From NCBI GenBank assembly GCA_022839105.1, contig JALHDH010000083.1, forward strand, positions 1-26,079: a stretch of 26,079 bases of DNA, read 5' to 3'. This DNA is from a bacterium. GTDB taxonomy: Bacteria > Vulcanimicrobiota > Xenobia > Xenobiales > Xenobiaceae. Below, piece after piece: positions 8,249 through 16,545 of the stretch; the first letter of the stretch is position 1; each line of letters begins with the position of its first letter. The position numbers were made by a program, and so were the translations under genes. The notes under the pieces were generated by a model. It was not told the origin of the DNA. It saw only the letters and a program-made list of their open reading frames with translations, and did not search any database.

Positions 8249-10509
8249 CAGTCCTTGCCCTCCAGGGACCGGCGGAAGACCCAGCCTTCCGGTCCGGCTT
8301 CGAAGAGTTGTCGGGGAGCGGGGCGAACCCGGCCGCTGCGATCCGCCGCCAGGGTCGCTCCCCGGAATTCCGGACCTTCTCCAAGGACCGTGCCCGCCAG
8401 CCACTGCAGGGCGTCGCCGGCCCGGGCCGCGCCGGGGTCGATTCCGGAGGTTCCGGTGCCGAAGGTGGCGGGGAAGAGGCGGGAAACGGCCGCGCCCTCC
8501 GGCCAGGGGTGGAACTCGGAGAGGGCCACCAGGGCGTGGACCCGGCCGCGAAACGGCGCAGGGATCTCTGGGAGGACCTGGCGGGAGTCCGCCAGCAGGA
8601 CGATCTCCGCGCCCGCCTTCAACAGCGCCTGGAGGGTCGCTTCCCGGAACTCCGGGCCTGGGGTCGGCAAGGCGAAGAGCGCCTTGGGAACCTCCTGGAC
8701 CTGCGCGGCCAGTTCGCCGTCCGGCCCGTGGGAAAGCCGTCGGACCTCGACCTTGTGGGGCTTCAATGCCTGCTCGAGCGAGGGGTCGAGGACCACCAGG
8801 GGCCGGCCTTGCGCCAGATGGACCAGGGCCTGGGCCAGACCCTGCTGGCCGGGGTGGGCCAGCAATCCTTCGCCTTCACGGGGCTTGGAGGGCACGGTGA
8901 AGGTGGGGACCGAGGCCGAGGGGGTCCCGGGCAGGGCCTCGGCGTCGCCGAGGACCAGCACTCCCTGCACGCCCTGTCCCAGGCTCTCCCGGTCTCCCGG
9001 CGTCCTTCGGCCCGAGCGCCCCGCGCTCAAGCGCCTCAAGGCCTCTTCGGCCTCCCGGGGTTCGGGGCGTTCCAGGACCAGCACGACCGGACGGGTCTGG
9101 ATGCCTCCCCGGCCATTCAGGGAGCGTTGGGCGAGGGCGATTCCGCGCAGCAGCGAATCCTCTCCGTCCTGTCTGGGGATCAGGATTCCCAGGGTGATCT
9201 GCTCGTCGGAGTGCAGTCCGGCCAGCGCATTGTTCCAGTAGATCCAGGCCTCTGCGTCCTGCGGAGCCCGGGCCAGCTTCTCGCCCAGGGCGTCCAGGGC
9301 CTGGCCCAGGGGGGCGCCTTCCAGGTAGAGGCGCGAGCCGACCTCGGTCGCCGGGGGCCTGGCGCCGGCAAAGGACTCGAGCAGGCCGCGCAGGCGGGTC
9401 AGGGCGTCGGAACCACCCAGCACCCGGGCTCCAATACCGATTCCGATCAGGATCATCAGGACGGCGGCGGCCCGCGACCAGGACCACCCCGAGCGGTCCC
9501 GGGCCTTCGGGGCGGCCGGAGCGGGGGAGGGGGGCGTCAGGGACGGCAGCCCCGCTCTCGGGGAGGGCGCCGGAGCGGGGGAGGCCACCGGGCCGGTTCC
9601 AGGGCCTGGAGCCGGGCCTGCGGCGGGGCTAGTCCCCGACCCCTGGGACGGGGCGACGGCGGGTCCGGGGCCATGCACCACGGTGGTGCCTCCCCGGTGG
9701 GCCGAGACGACCCCCCTGAGGTCCCGCTTCATCTCCAGCATGTCCTGGTAGCGGTTCTCGGGCAGCATCTGGGTGGCCCGGTTGAGGATCCGGGCCATCC
9801 CTTCCGAGACCTGGGGATTCAGTGAGCGGACCGGCGGCAGTTGGAAGGGCGTCTGGGTCTGGGTGGGATCGCGTCCGGTGAGGGCCTGGTGGAGGGTGAC
9901 TCCCAGGGCGTAGATATCCGAACGGGGGTCGGATTGTCCGCTGTACTGCTCGGGTGGAGCGTATCCGGGCGAGCCGATCCGCATGGTGTCGCCCTTCTTG
10001 CTGGGGTTGAAGTGCCGGGCGATGCCGAAGTCGATCAGCTTGACCTTGGACCCGTCGATCATGATGTTGCTGGGCTTGACGTCCCGGAAGATGATCGGGT
10101 CGGGCTTCTGGCAGTGCAGGTAGTACAGGACCGTGGCGATCTCGGAACCCCACTCGGCCACCTGCCGCTCGGGCAGGGGACCGCCGACCCGCGCCAGCAT
10201 CCGTCCCAGGTCCTCTCCCTTGACATACTCCATGACCAGGTAGTATCGGCCCTGGAACTGGAAGTAGTCGGTGACCGTGGGCAGGCTGGGGTGGCGAAGC
10301 CGGGCCAGGAGGTTGGCTTCCCTGTGGAAGTGGTTCAGGGCGGCCGCCTGCTCCTCCGGGTTGGAGTAGCGGGCGGTCATCTCCTTGACGGCGTGTTGGG
10401 TGCCCCCCAGGCGGGTGTCCTGGCAGACGTAGATGTTGCTCATCCCGCCCTGGCCCAGAAGGCGCTCGACCCGATAGCGATTGTCGATCAGCGTGCCGGG
10501 TTGAAACAA
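8248..10509 (-). CDS. Transmembrane Ser/Thr kinase with solute-binding-type sensor domain
   Basis: The 753-residue protein has three parts. Residues about 10-275 form a Hanks-type kinase with the glycine loop GQGGMSNIY, the ATP lysine K42 (AVKEM), the catalytic loop FRDVKPSN, LIDFG, the PPEQ activation-segment end and SDIYALG, so it looks active. A Pro/Ala/Ser-rich linker and one membrane helix (AAAVLMILIGIGIGARVL) follow. The last roughly 380 residues resemble a type-1 periplasmic binding fold (branched-chain amino-acid receptor type): ITLGILIPRQDGEDSLLRGIALAQ, then LNGRGGIQTRPVVLVLE. This portion should lie outside the inner membrane and bind a small ligand. I prefer the TTG at 10509, seven bases after GGAGG; the TTG at 10515 is too close to it. 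The stop overlaps the FHA start. The domain call for the C-terminal half rests on motif resemblance only. Confidence 0.88.
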   Translation of the reverse strand: MFQPGTLIDNRYRVERLLGQGGMSNIYVCQDTRLGGTQHAVKEMTARYSNPEEQAAALNHFHREANLLARLRHPSLPTVTDYFQFQGRYYLVMEYVKGEDLGRMLARVGGPLPERQVAEWGSEIATVLYYLHCQKPDPIIFRDVKPSNIMIDGSKVKLIDFGIARHFNPSKKGDTMRIGSPGYAPPEQYSGQSDPRSDIYALGVTLHQALTGRDPTQTQTPFQLPPVRSLNPQVSEGMARILNRATQMLPENRYQDMLEMKRDLRGVVSAHRGGTTVVHGPGPAVAPSQGSGTSPAAGPAPGPGTGPVASPAPAPSPRAGLPSLTPPSPAPAAPKARDRSGWSWSRAAAVLMILIGIGIGARVLGGSDALTRLRGLLESFAGARPPATEVGSRLYLEGAPLGQALDALGEKLARAPQDAEAWIYWNNALAGLHSDEQITLGILIPRQDGEDSLLRGIALAQRSLNGRGGIQTRPVVLVLERPEPREAEEALRRLSAGRSGRRTPGDRESLGQGVQGVLVLGDAEALPGTPSASVPTFTVPSKPREGEGLLAHPGQQGLAQALVHLAQGRPLVVLDPSLEQALKPHKVEVRRLSHGPDGELAAQVQEVPKALFALPTPGPEFREATLQALLKAGAEIVLLADSRQVLPEIPAPFRGRVHALVALSEFHPWPEGAAVSRLFPATFGTGTSGIDPGAARAGDALQWLAGTVLGEGPEFRGATLAADRSGRVRPAPRQLFEAGPEGWVFRRSLEGKD

Positions 10510-10537
10510 GGACAACCCTCCTTTCCGAGCCTCAGGC

Positions 10538-11504
10538 TCACGGTTGCAGGAACATCTGGTAGAGGACCACCAGGGCTCCTCCCATCAAGGCGGTCAGCAG
10601 CATTCCCAGGACCCAGGGCCAGGCTCCCGAACCCGAACCCCTGGCGGGCTCACCTCTTCCGCTTCTCGGGCCCCCCTCCGTCGCGCGGGCCGGGCGACGT
10701 GTGGCCGCCATCACGGCCTTTTCCAGACCCCTTCGCAGTTCCTGGAGGCTGCCGGGACGGTCGGCGGGATGGTTCTTGAGTGCCTTGGTCAGCAGGGCGC
10801 GGGTCACGGTGGCCAGTCCCGGGCGGAGCTCTTCGATCGGAGGCAGGTTGAAGGGGGAACTGCCCGGGTTCATCCCCGTCAGCATGTGATACAGCAGGGC
10901 CCCGATATTGTAGACCAGCGTCCGGGGATCCCCGCCGGCCTCGCCGGTGAACTGCTCGGGGGCCGCGTAGTCCGGGGCGCCCATCGACTCGCTCCCCCGG
11001 CCGCCCAGAAGGCGTCCGAAGCCGACATCGAGCAGCTTGATCTGGTTCTCTCCGGTCAGGATCATGTTGGAGAGGCGCAGGTCCCGGTAGATTCCCGAGG
11101 GCAGCTTCCGGGTCCACAGATAGCCCAGGAGATCGCAGAGCTGGATTCCGATGCGCAGGGCCTCGATCTCCGGCAGGCTTCCTCGGGTCTGGAGCGCCGT
11201 GGCCAGGTCCGTGCCGGGGATGAACTCGCGAATCAGGTACAGGCACCCCTCCTGCGAGAAGAAATCGACCAGCTTCGGCAGGTGGGGGTGCTCCAACGTC
11301 GAGACCTGCAGGGCCTCCGCCTGGAACAGGGCCAGCAACCGGGCGCGATCCCCATGGTCCACGCCCACCGGCTGCATCTCCTTGACCACCCAGAACTTGC
11401 CCCGCAGGTGCTGGTCCTCGGCGATGTAGAGGTTGCGGAGCCTGGACTGGTGCAGCGTGGTAGCGGCCTCGGAGACTGCTCCCCAGCGGAAGCAAGGGCG
11501 GCAC
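10538..11504 (-). pseudogene. Degenerate membrane-anchored kinase, apparent frameshift in the glycine loop
   Basis: This is a second kinase-like gene upstream of, and similar to, the active-looking kinase. GTG 11504 has a good ribosome-binding site (AAAGGAG, seven bases away) and starts LPLGSSLRGRY, matching the sister kinase's FQPGTLIDNRY. Soon after, the matching frame changes: RNLYIAEDQHLRGKFWVVKEM and all the rest are read one frame over, so one base must be dropped (about 11440-11465) to give about 321 residues. The G-loop has no glycines, HRDLKxxN is YRDLRLSN, DFG is DVG, and the SDIYALG aspartate is missing (RTLVYNIG), so it is probably a pseudokinase. The protein ends in a membrane helix (WVLGMLLTALMGGALVVLYQMF) with a four-residue tail. 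Translation could instead start at GTG 11389, giving 283 residues. It may regulate the neighbouring kinase. Confidence 0.78.
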
Positions 11505-11871
11505 TCAATAGCTCCTTTCCGGAATCAGGATGGGACCGGCCAAGCGCCAGGAAGCCCGGTTGGTCTGTGCAGAATCGGACCTGGTCGAGGGACAACCCCG
11601 CTCCGGCTCGCCGCTGGAGGATCGTTCTTCTCGGCCCGGCGGTTCCCTGCCCTGGCTCTTCGGGCAGGAGTTCGTCGCGCTTCGAAGAAGGCGGCCCGCC
11701 GCTCGAAGACCGAGCCCGACCGGCTGGCGGGAAGCCGGGGAAGGTCCGACCCGATCCGGTCGGCTCCCTTCAGGGCTTTGGGAACCCCGCCGACCCGGCC
11801 GCCGGTCGGGACTCCCGGCCAGATCGCCAGGAGCCGGGCGGGCATCATCCCTCCTCGGAGAAGGCCATTAC
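11505..11871. promoter_or_regulatory. Divergent intergenic region with two CCGACC/GGTCGG palindromes
   Basis: This 367-base region separates the minus-strand kinase/F420 operon from the plus-strand ABC cluster and must hold promoters for both. No convincing -35/-10 pair is visible. It contains two inverted repeats with identical arms: CCGACC-6-GGTCGG at 11746-11763 and CCGACC-8-GGTCGG at 11790-11809, centred about 45 bases apart (roughly four helical turns). They lie 60-125 bases before the ATPase start, so they are candidate operators. Open frames run through the region on both strands but show no recognisable protein. Confidence 0.4.
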
Positions 11872-12837
11872 ATGATCAGTGCTGACAGATTGACGAAGAG
11901 GTTCGGAGACCACACCGTGGTGGACTCCGTGACCTTCGAGGTCGAGAAGGGCGAGATCCTGGGCTTCCTGGGCCCCAACGCCGCAGGCAAGACCACCACG
12001 ATGAAGATGCTGACCTGCTATTTCCCGCCCACCGACGGGACCGCGCGGATCGCCGGTTTCGACGTGGTGGAGGAGAGCCTCAAGGTCCGCCGCATGATCG
12101 GGTTCCTTCCAGAGAATGTCCCGCTCTACCCCGAGATGACGGTCCGCGAGTATCTGGAGTTCGCCGCCGCGGCCAAGTCGGTTCCCCATGCCGACCGTCG
12201 GCAGGCCGTCACGCAGGCCTTGGATCGATGCAACCTCGGCGAGGTCGAGTCCCAGTTGATCGGCACCATCTCGCGGGGCTTCCGCCAGCGGGTGGGGCTG
12301 GGACAGGCCATCATCAACCAGCCTCCCGTGCTGATCCTGGACGAGCCCACGGTCGGCCTGGACCCGGCCCAGATTCGCGACATCCGCGAGCTGATCAAGG
12401 AGCTGGGCCGGACCTCGACCGTCATCCTCTCCACGCATATCCTCCCGGAGGTCTCCTTGACCTGCAACCGGGTGGTCATCCTGCACAAGGGCCGGATCCG
12501 GGAGGTGGACACCCCCGAGAACCTGACCGCCAAGCTCCAGACCGTCAACACCGTCCGCCTGCAGGTCCGGGGTCCCCACCAGGAGATCCAGGAGGCCCTG
12601 GGCCAGGTCCAGGGGGTCCAGGACGTGACCCGGCTCGAGGAACCCGGTTCCGAAGGGGCCATCTTCCGGGTCCAGGCCCCGCGGGACCTCGAGGTCCGCG
12701 GCGAGTTGTCCCGCCTCATCGTCCAGAAGGGATGGGACCTTCTGGAGCTGCACTCCGAGGGCATCTCCCTGGAGGAGATCTTCCTCAACGTGGTCCAGCG
12801 CGAGGTCGAAACCAACCAGGGAGGTGAAGCCGCTTGA
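11872..12837 (+). CDS. ABC-2 exporter ATPase (GldA/NatA-like)
   Basis: The 321-residue ATP-binding subunit drives a membrane exporter of the ABC-2 class. It has Walker A GPNAAGKTT (about residues 36-44; the usual second glycine is alanine), a Q-loop near FLPENVPLY, the signature ISRGFRQRVGLGQA (the SxGxxQR form seen in GldA-like proteins rather than LSGGQ), Walker B VLILDEPTVGLDP and the switch histidine in LSTHIL. A roughly 90-residue C-terminal domain follows. The ATG at 11872 is seven bases after GAAGG. The frame is open back to 11530, but that stretch is non-family sequence. It begins a four-gene cluster with permease, GldG-like and DUF4340 proteins. The substrate is unknown; the Gld name does not prove gliding. 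Confidence 0.92.
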   Translation: MISADRLTKRFGDHTVVDSVTFEVEKGEILGFLGPNAAGKTTTMKMLTCYFPPTDGTARIAGFDVVEESLKVRRMIGFLPENVPLYPEMTVREYLEFAAAAKSVPHADRRQAVTQALDRCNLGEVESQLIGTISRGFRQRVGLGQAIINQPPVLILDEPTVGLDPAQIRDIRELIKELGRTSTVILSTHILPEVSLTCNRVVILHKGRIREVDTPENLTAKLQTVNTVRLQVRGPHQEIQEALGQVQGVQDVTRLEEPGSEGAIFRVQAPRDLEVRGELSRLIVQKGWDLLELHSEGISLEEIFLNVVQREVETNQGGEAA

Positions 12838-13580
12838 TCGCCGTCTTCAACCGGGAGCTCAAGGCCTATTTCAGCTCGATCCTGGCCTGGGTCCTGGTCT
12901 CCATCTACCTGTTGATCGTCGGGTTCATCGTGGCTTTCAGCATCGAGGACTTCGCCGACATGTCCATGGCGGCGATGCAGGGGATGCGTCAGGCCAACGC
13001 CATGGAGCAACTGGTCCCGCCTCTGTTGACGACCATGGGCTTCCTGCTGCTCTTCTTCCTTCCGCTCCTGACGATGCGCCTCTTCGCCGAAGAAAGGCGT
13101 TCGGGGACCCTGGACCTCCTCTTGACCTATCCCCTGACCGAGGCCCAGATCCTGGCCGGCAAGTTCATGGCCGCCATGACGGTGGTCGGCATGATGCTGG
13201 CCTTCACCCTGAGCGGCTTCATCATGTTGGGCCGGCTGACGCCCCTGGACTGGCCAGTGCTGGGCATCGGCTACCTGGGCCTGCTCCTGCTCAGCGCCGC
13301 CTTCCTGGCCTTCGGGATGTGGGCCTCCAGCCTGACCTCCAGCCAGTTGGTGGCCGCCGTGGTCACCTACGGAGGCCTGCTGATGCTGTGGATCCTCTCC
13401 GGGGTGGACCGCTCCGGAGCCCTCAAGGAGCGCTTCGGCGATCTCTCCGCCCTGGCCCACCTGACGAACCTGACCAAGGGAGTCCTGGACACCCAGGACC
13501 TCGTCTACTTCCTGGCCCTGGCCGCCTTGTTCCTGTTCTTGACGGCCCGGGTCCTGGAAAGCCGCAAGTGGAGGGGCTGA
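12834..13580 (+). CDS. ABC-2 family permease (GldF-like)
   Basis: The 248-residue integral membrane protein has about six hydrophobic helices. It includes LAWVLVSIYLLIVGFIVAF near the N-terminus and the ABC-2 signature block LLFFLPLLTMRLFAEERRSGTLDLLLTYPLTEAQILAGKF at about residues 63-102. That Arg/Glu-rich elbow after the second helix is typical of GldF/NosY-like permeases. Translation starts at TTG 12834, which overlaps the ATPase stop (TTGA) and is seven bases after GGAGGTG, so the two subunits are coupled and should be made in matched amounts. It forms the channel with the upstream ATPase, probably as a dimer. Confidence 0.9.
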   Translation: MIAVFNRELKAYFSSILAWVLVSIYLLIVGFIVAFSIEDFADMSMAAMQGMRQANAMEQLVPPLLTTMGFLLLFFLPLLTMRLFAEERRSGTLDLLLTYPLTEAQILAGKFMAAMTVVGMMLAFTLSGFIMLGRLTPLDWPVLGIGYLGLLLLSAAFLAFGMWASSLTSSQLVAAVVTYGGLLMLWILSGVDRSGALKERFGDLSALAHLTNLTKGVLDTQDLVYFLALAALFLFLTARVLESRKWRG

Positions 13581-13584
13581 GACC

Positions 13585-14988
13585 ATGACCGCCAAGACCA
13601 GGTTTGCCATCTCCACGCTGATCTCCGTGGTGCTGGCGCTCGCGATCTTCCTCGTCGTGTTGATGATCTCGCGCCAGAACAACCACAAGTGGGACCTGAC
13701 CCGGAACCAGAGGTTCAGCCTCTCCCAGCAATCCCTCGACGTGGTCCGCGATCTCAAGGAGCCCGTCGAGGCCCTGGCCTTCCTGGCCGAGACCGACGAC
13801 GCCGGCCGCCAGGCCGCCAGCGAACTGCTGGGCAACTACAAGTCCGCCGCCCCCGAGAAGTTCAGCTTCCAACTGGTGGACCCCCGCAAGAGTCCGCTCC
13901 TGGCCCGCAAGCACGAGGTGCGCATGCCCGGCCAGGTGATCCTGGTCTCGGGAGCCCAGACCCAGCGATCCACGGCCGTGGCCGAGGAGGAGCTGACCAA
14001 CGCGCTGCTGCGCCTCTCCGACCTGACCGAGAAGAAGGTCTACTTCCTCTCCGGGCATGGCGAGCGGGCCATCCAGGGCAATGACCCGGATTGCCTGGCC
14101 CGTTTCCAGGGCGGGCTGGCTGCCGAGGGCTTCACGGGAGCCTCCCTGAACCTGCTCGAGACCAAGCAGGTGCCCTCCGACGCCTCGATCCTGGTCCTGG
14201 CCGGCCCGACCCGCCAGATGCTTCCGGCCGAGCAGCAGATCCTCAAAACCTGGCTGGACCAGGGGGGACGGCTTCTGTTGACCCTGGAGCTGGAGACCGG
14301 CGGCCATCTGGACTGGCTCTTGAAGGAGTACGGCATCCAGTCGCCCGCCGAGGCCATCCTCGACGAGCAGGCCCAGATGTTCGGCACCGAGCCGGTCTAC
14401 GCGGTGGCCCTGGCCTACGCGGCCGACCATCCGATCACCCGGAACTTCGGCCTGAACACCCTCTTCCGGCTGGCCCGTCCGGTGGAGCCGGTCTCGGAGG
14501 GTCAGCCCGAGGGGGCCTCGATCCTGCCGCTGGCGCACACCGGGCCCTACGCCTTCAGCATTCCCGCCGACGATCTGGTGGGGAAGGATCGCGTCGAGAT
14601 CCGGTCGGATCGGGTGATCCGCAAGGGCTCCATCCCCCTGGCCGTGGCCGGGACCTTCCCGAAGGGGGCCGCCCCCGCGGCCAACCCCGCCTCCGAGACG
14701 GCGCCCGAACCCTCCAGGCCCGAGGCCCGGATCGTGGTGGTGGGTGACACCGACTTCGTCAGCAACGAGCTCTTCGAGGTCCTGGGCAACAAGGATCTGG
14801 CCATGAACATGCTCAACTGGCTGACCGAGAGCGAGGACCGGATCACGATCCGGCCCAAGGACGAGGCCTCCCAGCCCCTCATACTCTCCCAGACCCAGAC
14901 CAGCCAGATCAAGGTGCTGCTGATCCTGGCCATCCCCCTGGCCGTGCTCCTGACCGGTTTCCTGATGGCCTTCCGGAGGCGCGGATGA
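13585..14988 (+). CDS. GldG-like ABC-transporter auxiliary protein
   Basis: The 467-residue protein is anchored by an N-terminal helix (FAISTLISVVLALAIFLVVLMI) and a C-terminal helix (VLLILAIPLAVLLTGFLMAF) ending RRRG. Its extracytoplasmic body has the GldG/ABC_transp_aux pattern: NNHKWDLTRNQRFSLSQQSLDVV just after the first helix, a VYFLSGHGERAIQG segment, PSDASILVLAGPTRQMLPAEQQIL, then GGRLLLTLE, and late VVVGDTDFVSNELFEVLGNKDLAMNMLNWL. In gliding bacteria GldG works with GldA and GldF; in most other lineages, as here, the role is unknown. It starts four bases after the permease stop, with GGAGG ten bases before the ATG. Confidence 0.86.
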   Translation: MTAKTRFAISTLISVVLALAIFLVVLMISRQNNHKWDLTRNQRFSLSQQSLDVVRDLKEPVEALAFLAETDDAGRQAASELLGNYKSAAPEKFSFQLVDPRKSPLLARKHEVRMPGQVILVSGAQTQRSTAVAEEELTNALLRLSDLTEKKVYFLSGHGERAIQGNDPDCLARFQGGLAAEGFTGASLNLLETKQVPSDASILVLAGPTRQMLPAEQQILKTWLDQGGRLLLTLELETGGHLDWLLKEYGIQSPAEAILDEQAQMFGTEPVYAVALAYAADHPITRNFGLNTLFRLARPVEPVSEGQPEGASILPLAHTGPYAFSIPADDLVGKDRVEIRSDRVIRKGSIPLAVAGTFPKGAAPAANPASETAPEPSRPEARIVVVGDTDFVSNELFEVLGNKDLAMNMLNWLTESEDRITIRPKDEASQPLILSQTQTSQIKVLLILAIPLAVLLTGFLMAFRRRG

Positions 14989-16436
14989 ACCCGCGCGGAA
15001 CCCTCTTCATGCTGGTCCTGCTGGCGGGCCTGGGGGCCTTCTGGTACTTCCACGACGTCAAGGGCGCGCAGGTTCGCGAAGAGACCCGAGAGAAGGAAGA
15101 ACGCCTCTTCCCGGGCCTCGAGGCGGCCGATCTGGAATCGCTGCGCCTGGTCGATTCCAAGGACCCTGATGGCCCCGCCCTGCTTCTGGAGAAGGAGGGC
15201 GGACGCTGGTTGATCCGTGGCGAGCAGGATCTGCTGGCCTCGCAGGACGATCTCTCCACCTTGACCGGACAGGTTTCCACGCTGCGAAGGGAATCGGTGA
15301 TCGCCGAGACGCCCGCCGAGCAGGACCTGGCCCAGTACGGGCTGGACAAGCCCCGCCGGCGCCTGGAGATCGGCACCGCCAAGGGAGCGCAGACCCTGCT
15401 CCTGGGCGATCGGACTCCGGATGATCGGAGCTACTACGCGCGCACCTCGCAGACCGGCCCCGTGCTGGAAGTCGACTCGATGTTCATGACCATCCTCGAG
15501 AAGCCGGTCCAGGACCTGCGCGAGAAGAGCCCCATGCCCTGGGACCCCTCCAAGGTCGAGCGGATCGTGCTCAAGCCCGCCGAGGGGCCGGAGATTGTCC
15601 TGGCCAAGGAGCCGGCCAGCCAGGTCGAGGGTGAGACCAGCGCCCTGGGCTCCACCGAGCGCTGGCGGCTGGAAGCTCCCATCCAGGCTCAGGCCGATCC
15701 TGGCAAGGTCTCGGAGTTCCTGTGGTCCTGGAAGTCGCTCGCCGCCGGTCGCTTCCTGGGGACCTCCGAGAAGGTCGACTTCTCCAAGCCCGCCTTGACG
15801 ATCGAGGTTTCGGTTGCTGGCGCTGGCGCCCCCCTGAAGCTGGAGGTGGGCCCTCGGGTCCAGGTCAAGCCCGGGATGGTGTATCTGCGGCGTTCTGCTC
15901 CCGAAGAGCGCCTGGTGGTCGACCTGGTCGAGCGCGAGGAGCAGCTCCTGGGGCACACGGCGGAAGACTTCGTGGATCGCCACCTTCTGGCGTTCAGCGA
16001 GGACCAGGTGGATCGGATCGAGGTCGCCTTGGGCCAGGAGAAGCTCGTCGCTCGCAGGATTCGCGGCAGTTGGGACGTCCGCGAGCCCGCCGAGGTCGTC
16101 AAGGACGAGTCCGTCCGCAAGGCGGCGGTCTCCGACCTGCTGTATGACGCCCTGGACCTGCAGTGGGCCTCGCGAGGGAGCGAGGCGGACGTCGCCTCCC
16201 TGGCCAATCCGCGCGCGACCCTGCGCTTCCTGGACAAGACGGGCGAGGTCCTGGGGACCCTCCTGATCGGCTCGGTACGGGCTGGAGGGGGTGTCTGGGT
16301 CGGCAGCCAGTCCTCGGGCCCGGTCTTCCTGCTCGAAGAGGATCCCTTGGAGGGCTTCCGCGCCTGTCTGCAGCGCCTGAAGGTTCCCTCGCCTGGCGCC
16401 TCCGCCTCCCCCGCGGGCCCTCCCCCGGAGCCGTAG
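14985..16436 (+). CDS. DUF4340-domain membrane-anchored protein
   Basis: The 483-residue protein has one N-terminal helix (LFMLVLLAGLGAFWYF) followed by a long extracytoplasmic region. That region contains repeated DUF4340-type units: FPGLEAADLESLRLVDSK...GGRWLIRGEQDLLASQDDLSTLTGQVSTLRRESVI, and later LLAFSEDQVDRIEVALGQEKLVARRIRGSWDVREPAEVV. The ATG overlaps the GldG-like stop (ATGA). DUF4340 proteins regularly follow GldG-like genes in ABC-2 clusters, so it is probably a cell-envelope accessory of the same exporter. The biochemical function is unknown. The tail is Pro/Ala/Ser-rich. Confidence 0.84.
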   Translation: MNPRGTLFMLVLLAGLGAFWYFHDVKGAQVREETREKEERLFPGLEAADLESLRLVDSKDPDGPALLLEKEGGRWLIRGEQDLLASQDDLSTLTGQVSTLRRESVIAETPAEQDLAQYGLDKPRRRLEIGTAKGAQTLLLGDRTPDDRSYYARTSQTGPVLEVDSMFMTILEKPVQDLREKSPMPWDPSKVERIVLKPAEGPEIVLAKEPASQVEGETSALGSTERWRLEAPIQAQADPGKVSEFLWSWKSLAAGRFLGTSEKVDFSKPALTIEVSVAGAGAPLKLEVGPRVQVKPGMVYLRRSAPEERLVVDLVEREEQLLGHTAEDFVDRHLLAFSEDQVDRIEVALGQEKLVARRIRGSWDVREPAEVVKDESVRKAAVSDLLYDALDLQWASRGSEADVASLANPRATLRFLDKTGEVLGTLLIGSVRAGGGVWVGSQSSGPVFLLEEDPLEGFRACLQRLKVPSPGASASPAGPPPEP

Positions 16437-16467
16437 CCTCAGGGCCCGCGATCTGCGGGCTCTGGGG
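16437..16467 (+). terminator. Hairpin at the end of the ABC cluster
   Basis: Starting on the base after the DUF4340 stop codon, 16437-16449 pairs with 16455-16467 (13 pairs, two of them G-U, with core GCCCGC/GCGGGC) around the loop GATCT. There is no T-run after it, so it may act as a weak or Rho-assisted terminator or as a 3' RNA-stabilising stem. It lies 79 bases before mgtE. Confidence 0.5.
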
Positions 16468-16545
16468 CGAACCGTCTCCAGGTCGGGCGCTTGAGCACCC
16501 TGGCCGTGGCTGAATCCGATCTTCCTTCCCGCCAGGGGGCTTGCC

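Noticed and set aside
11530..11871. N-terminal extension of the ABC ATPase to 11530.
   Set aside because: The extra 114 residues are Arg/Pro-rich with no family match. ATG 11872 has a well-placed ribosome-binding site and the expected N-terminus.
16437..16545. M-box or other Mg2+ riboswitch before mgtE.
   Set aside because: The gap is only 109 bases, part of it a terminator-like stem, and no M-box-like arrangement is visible.
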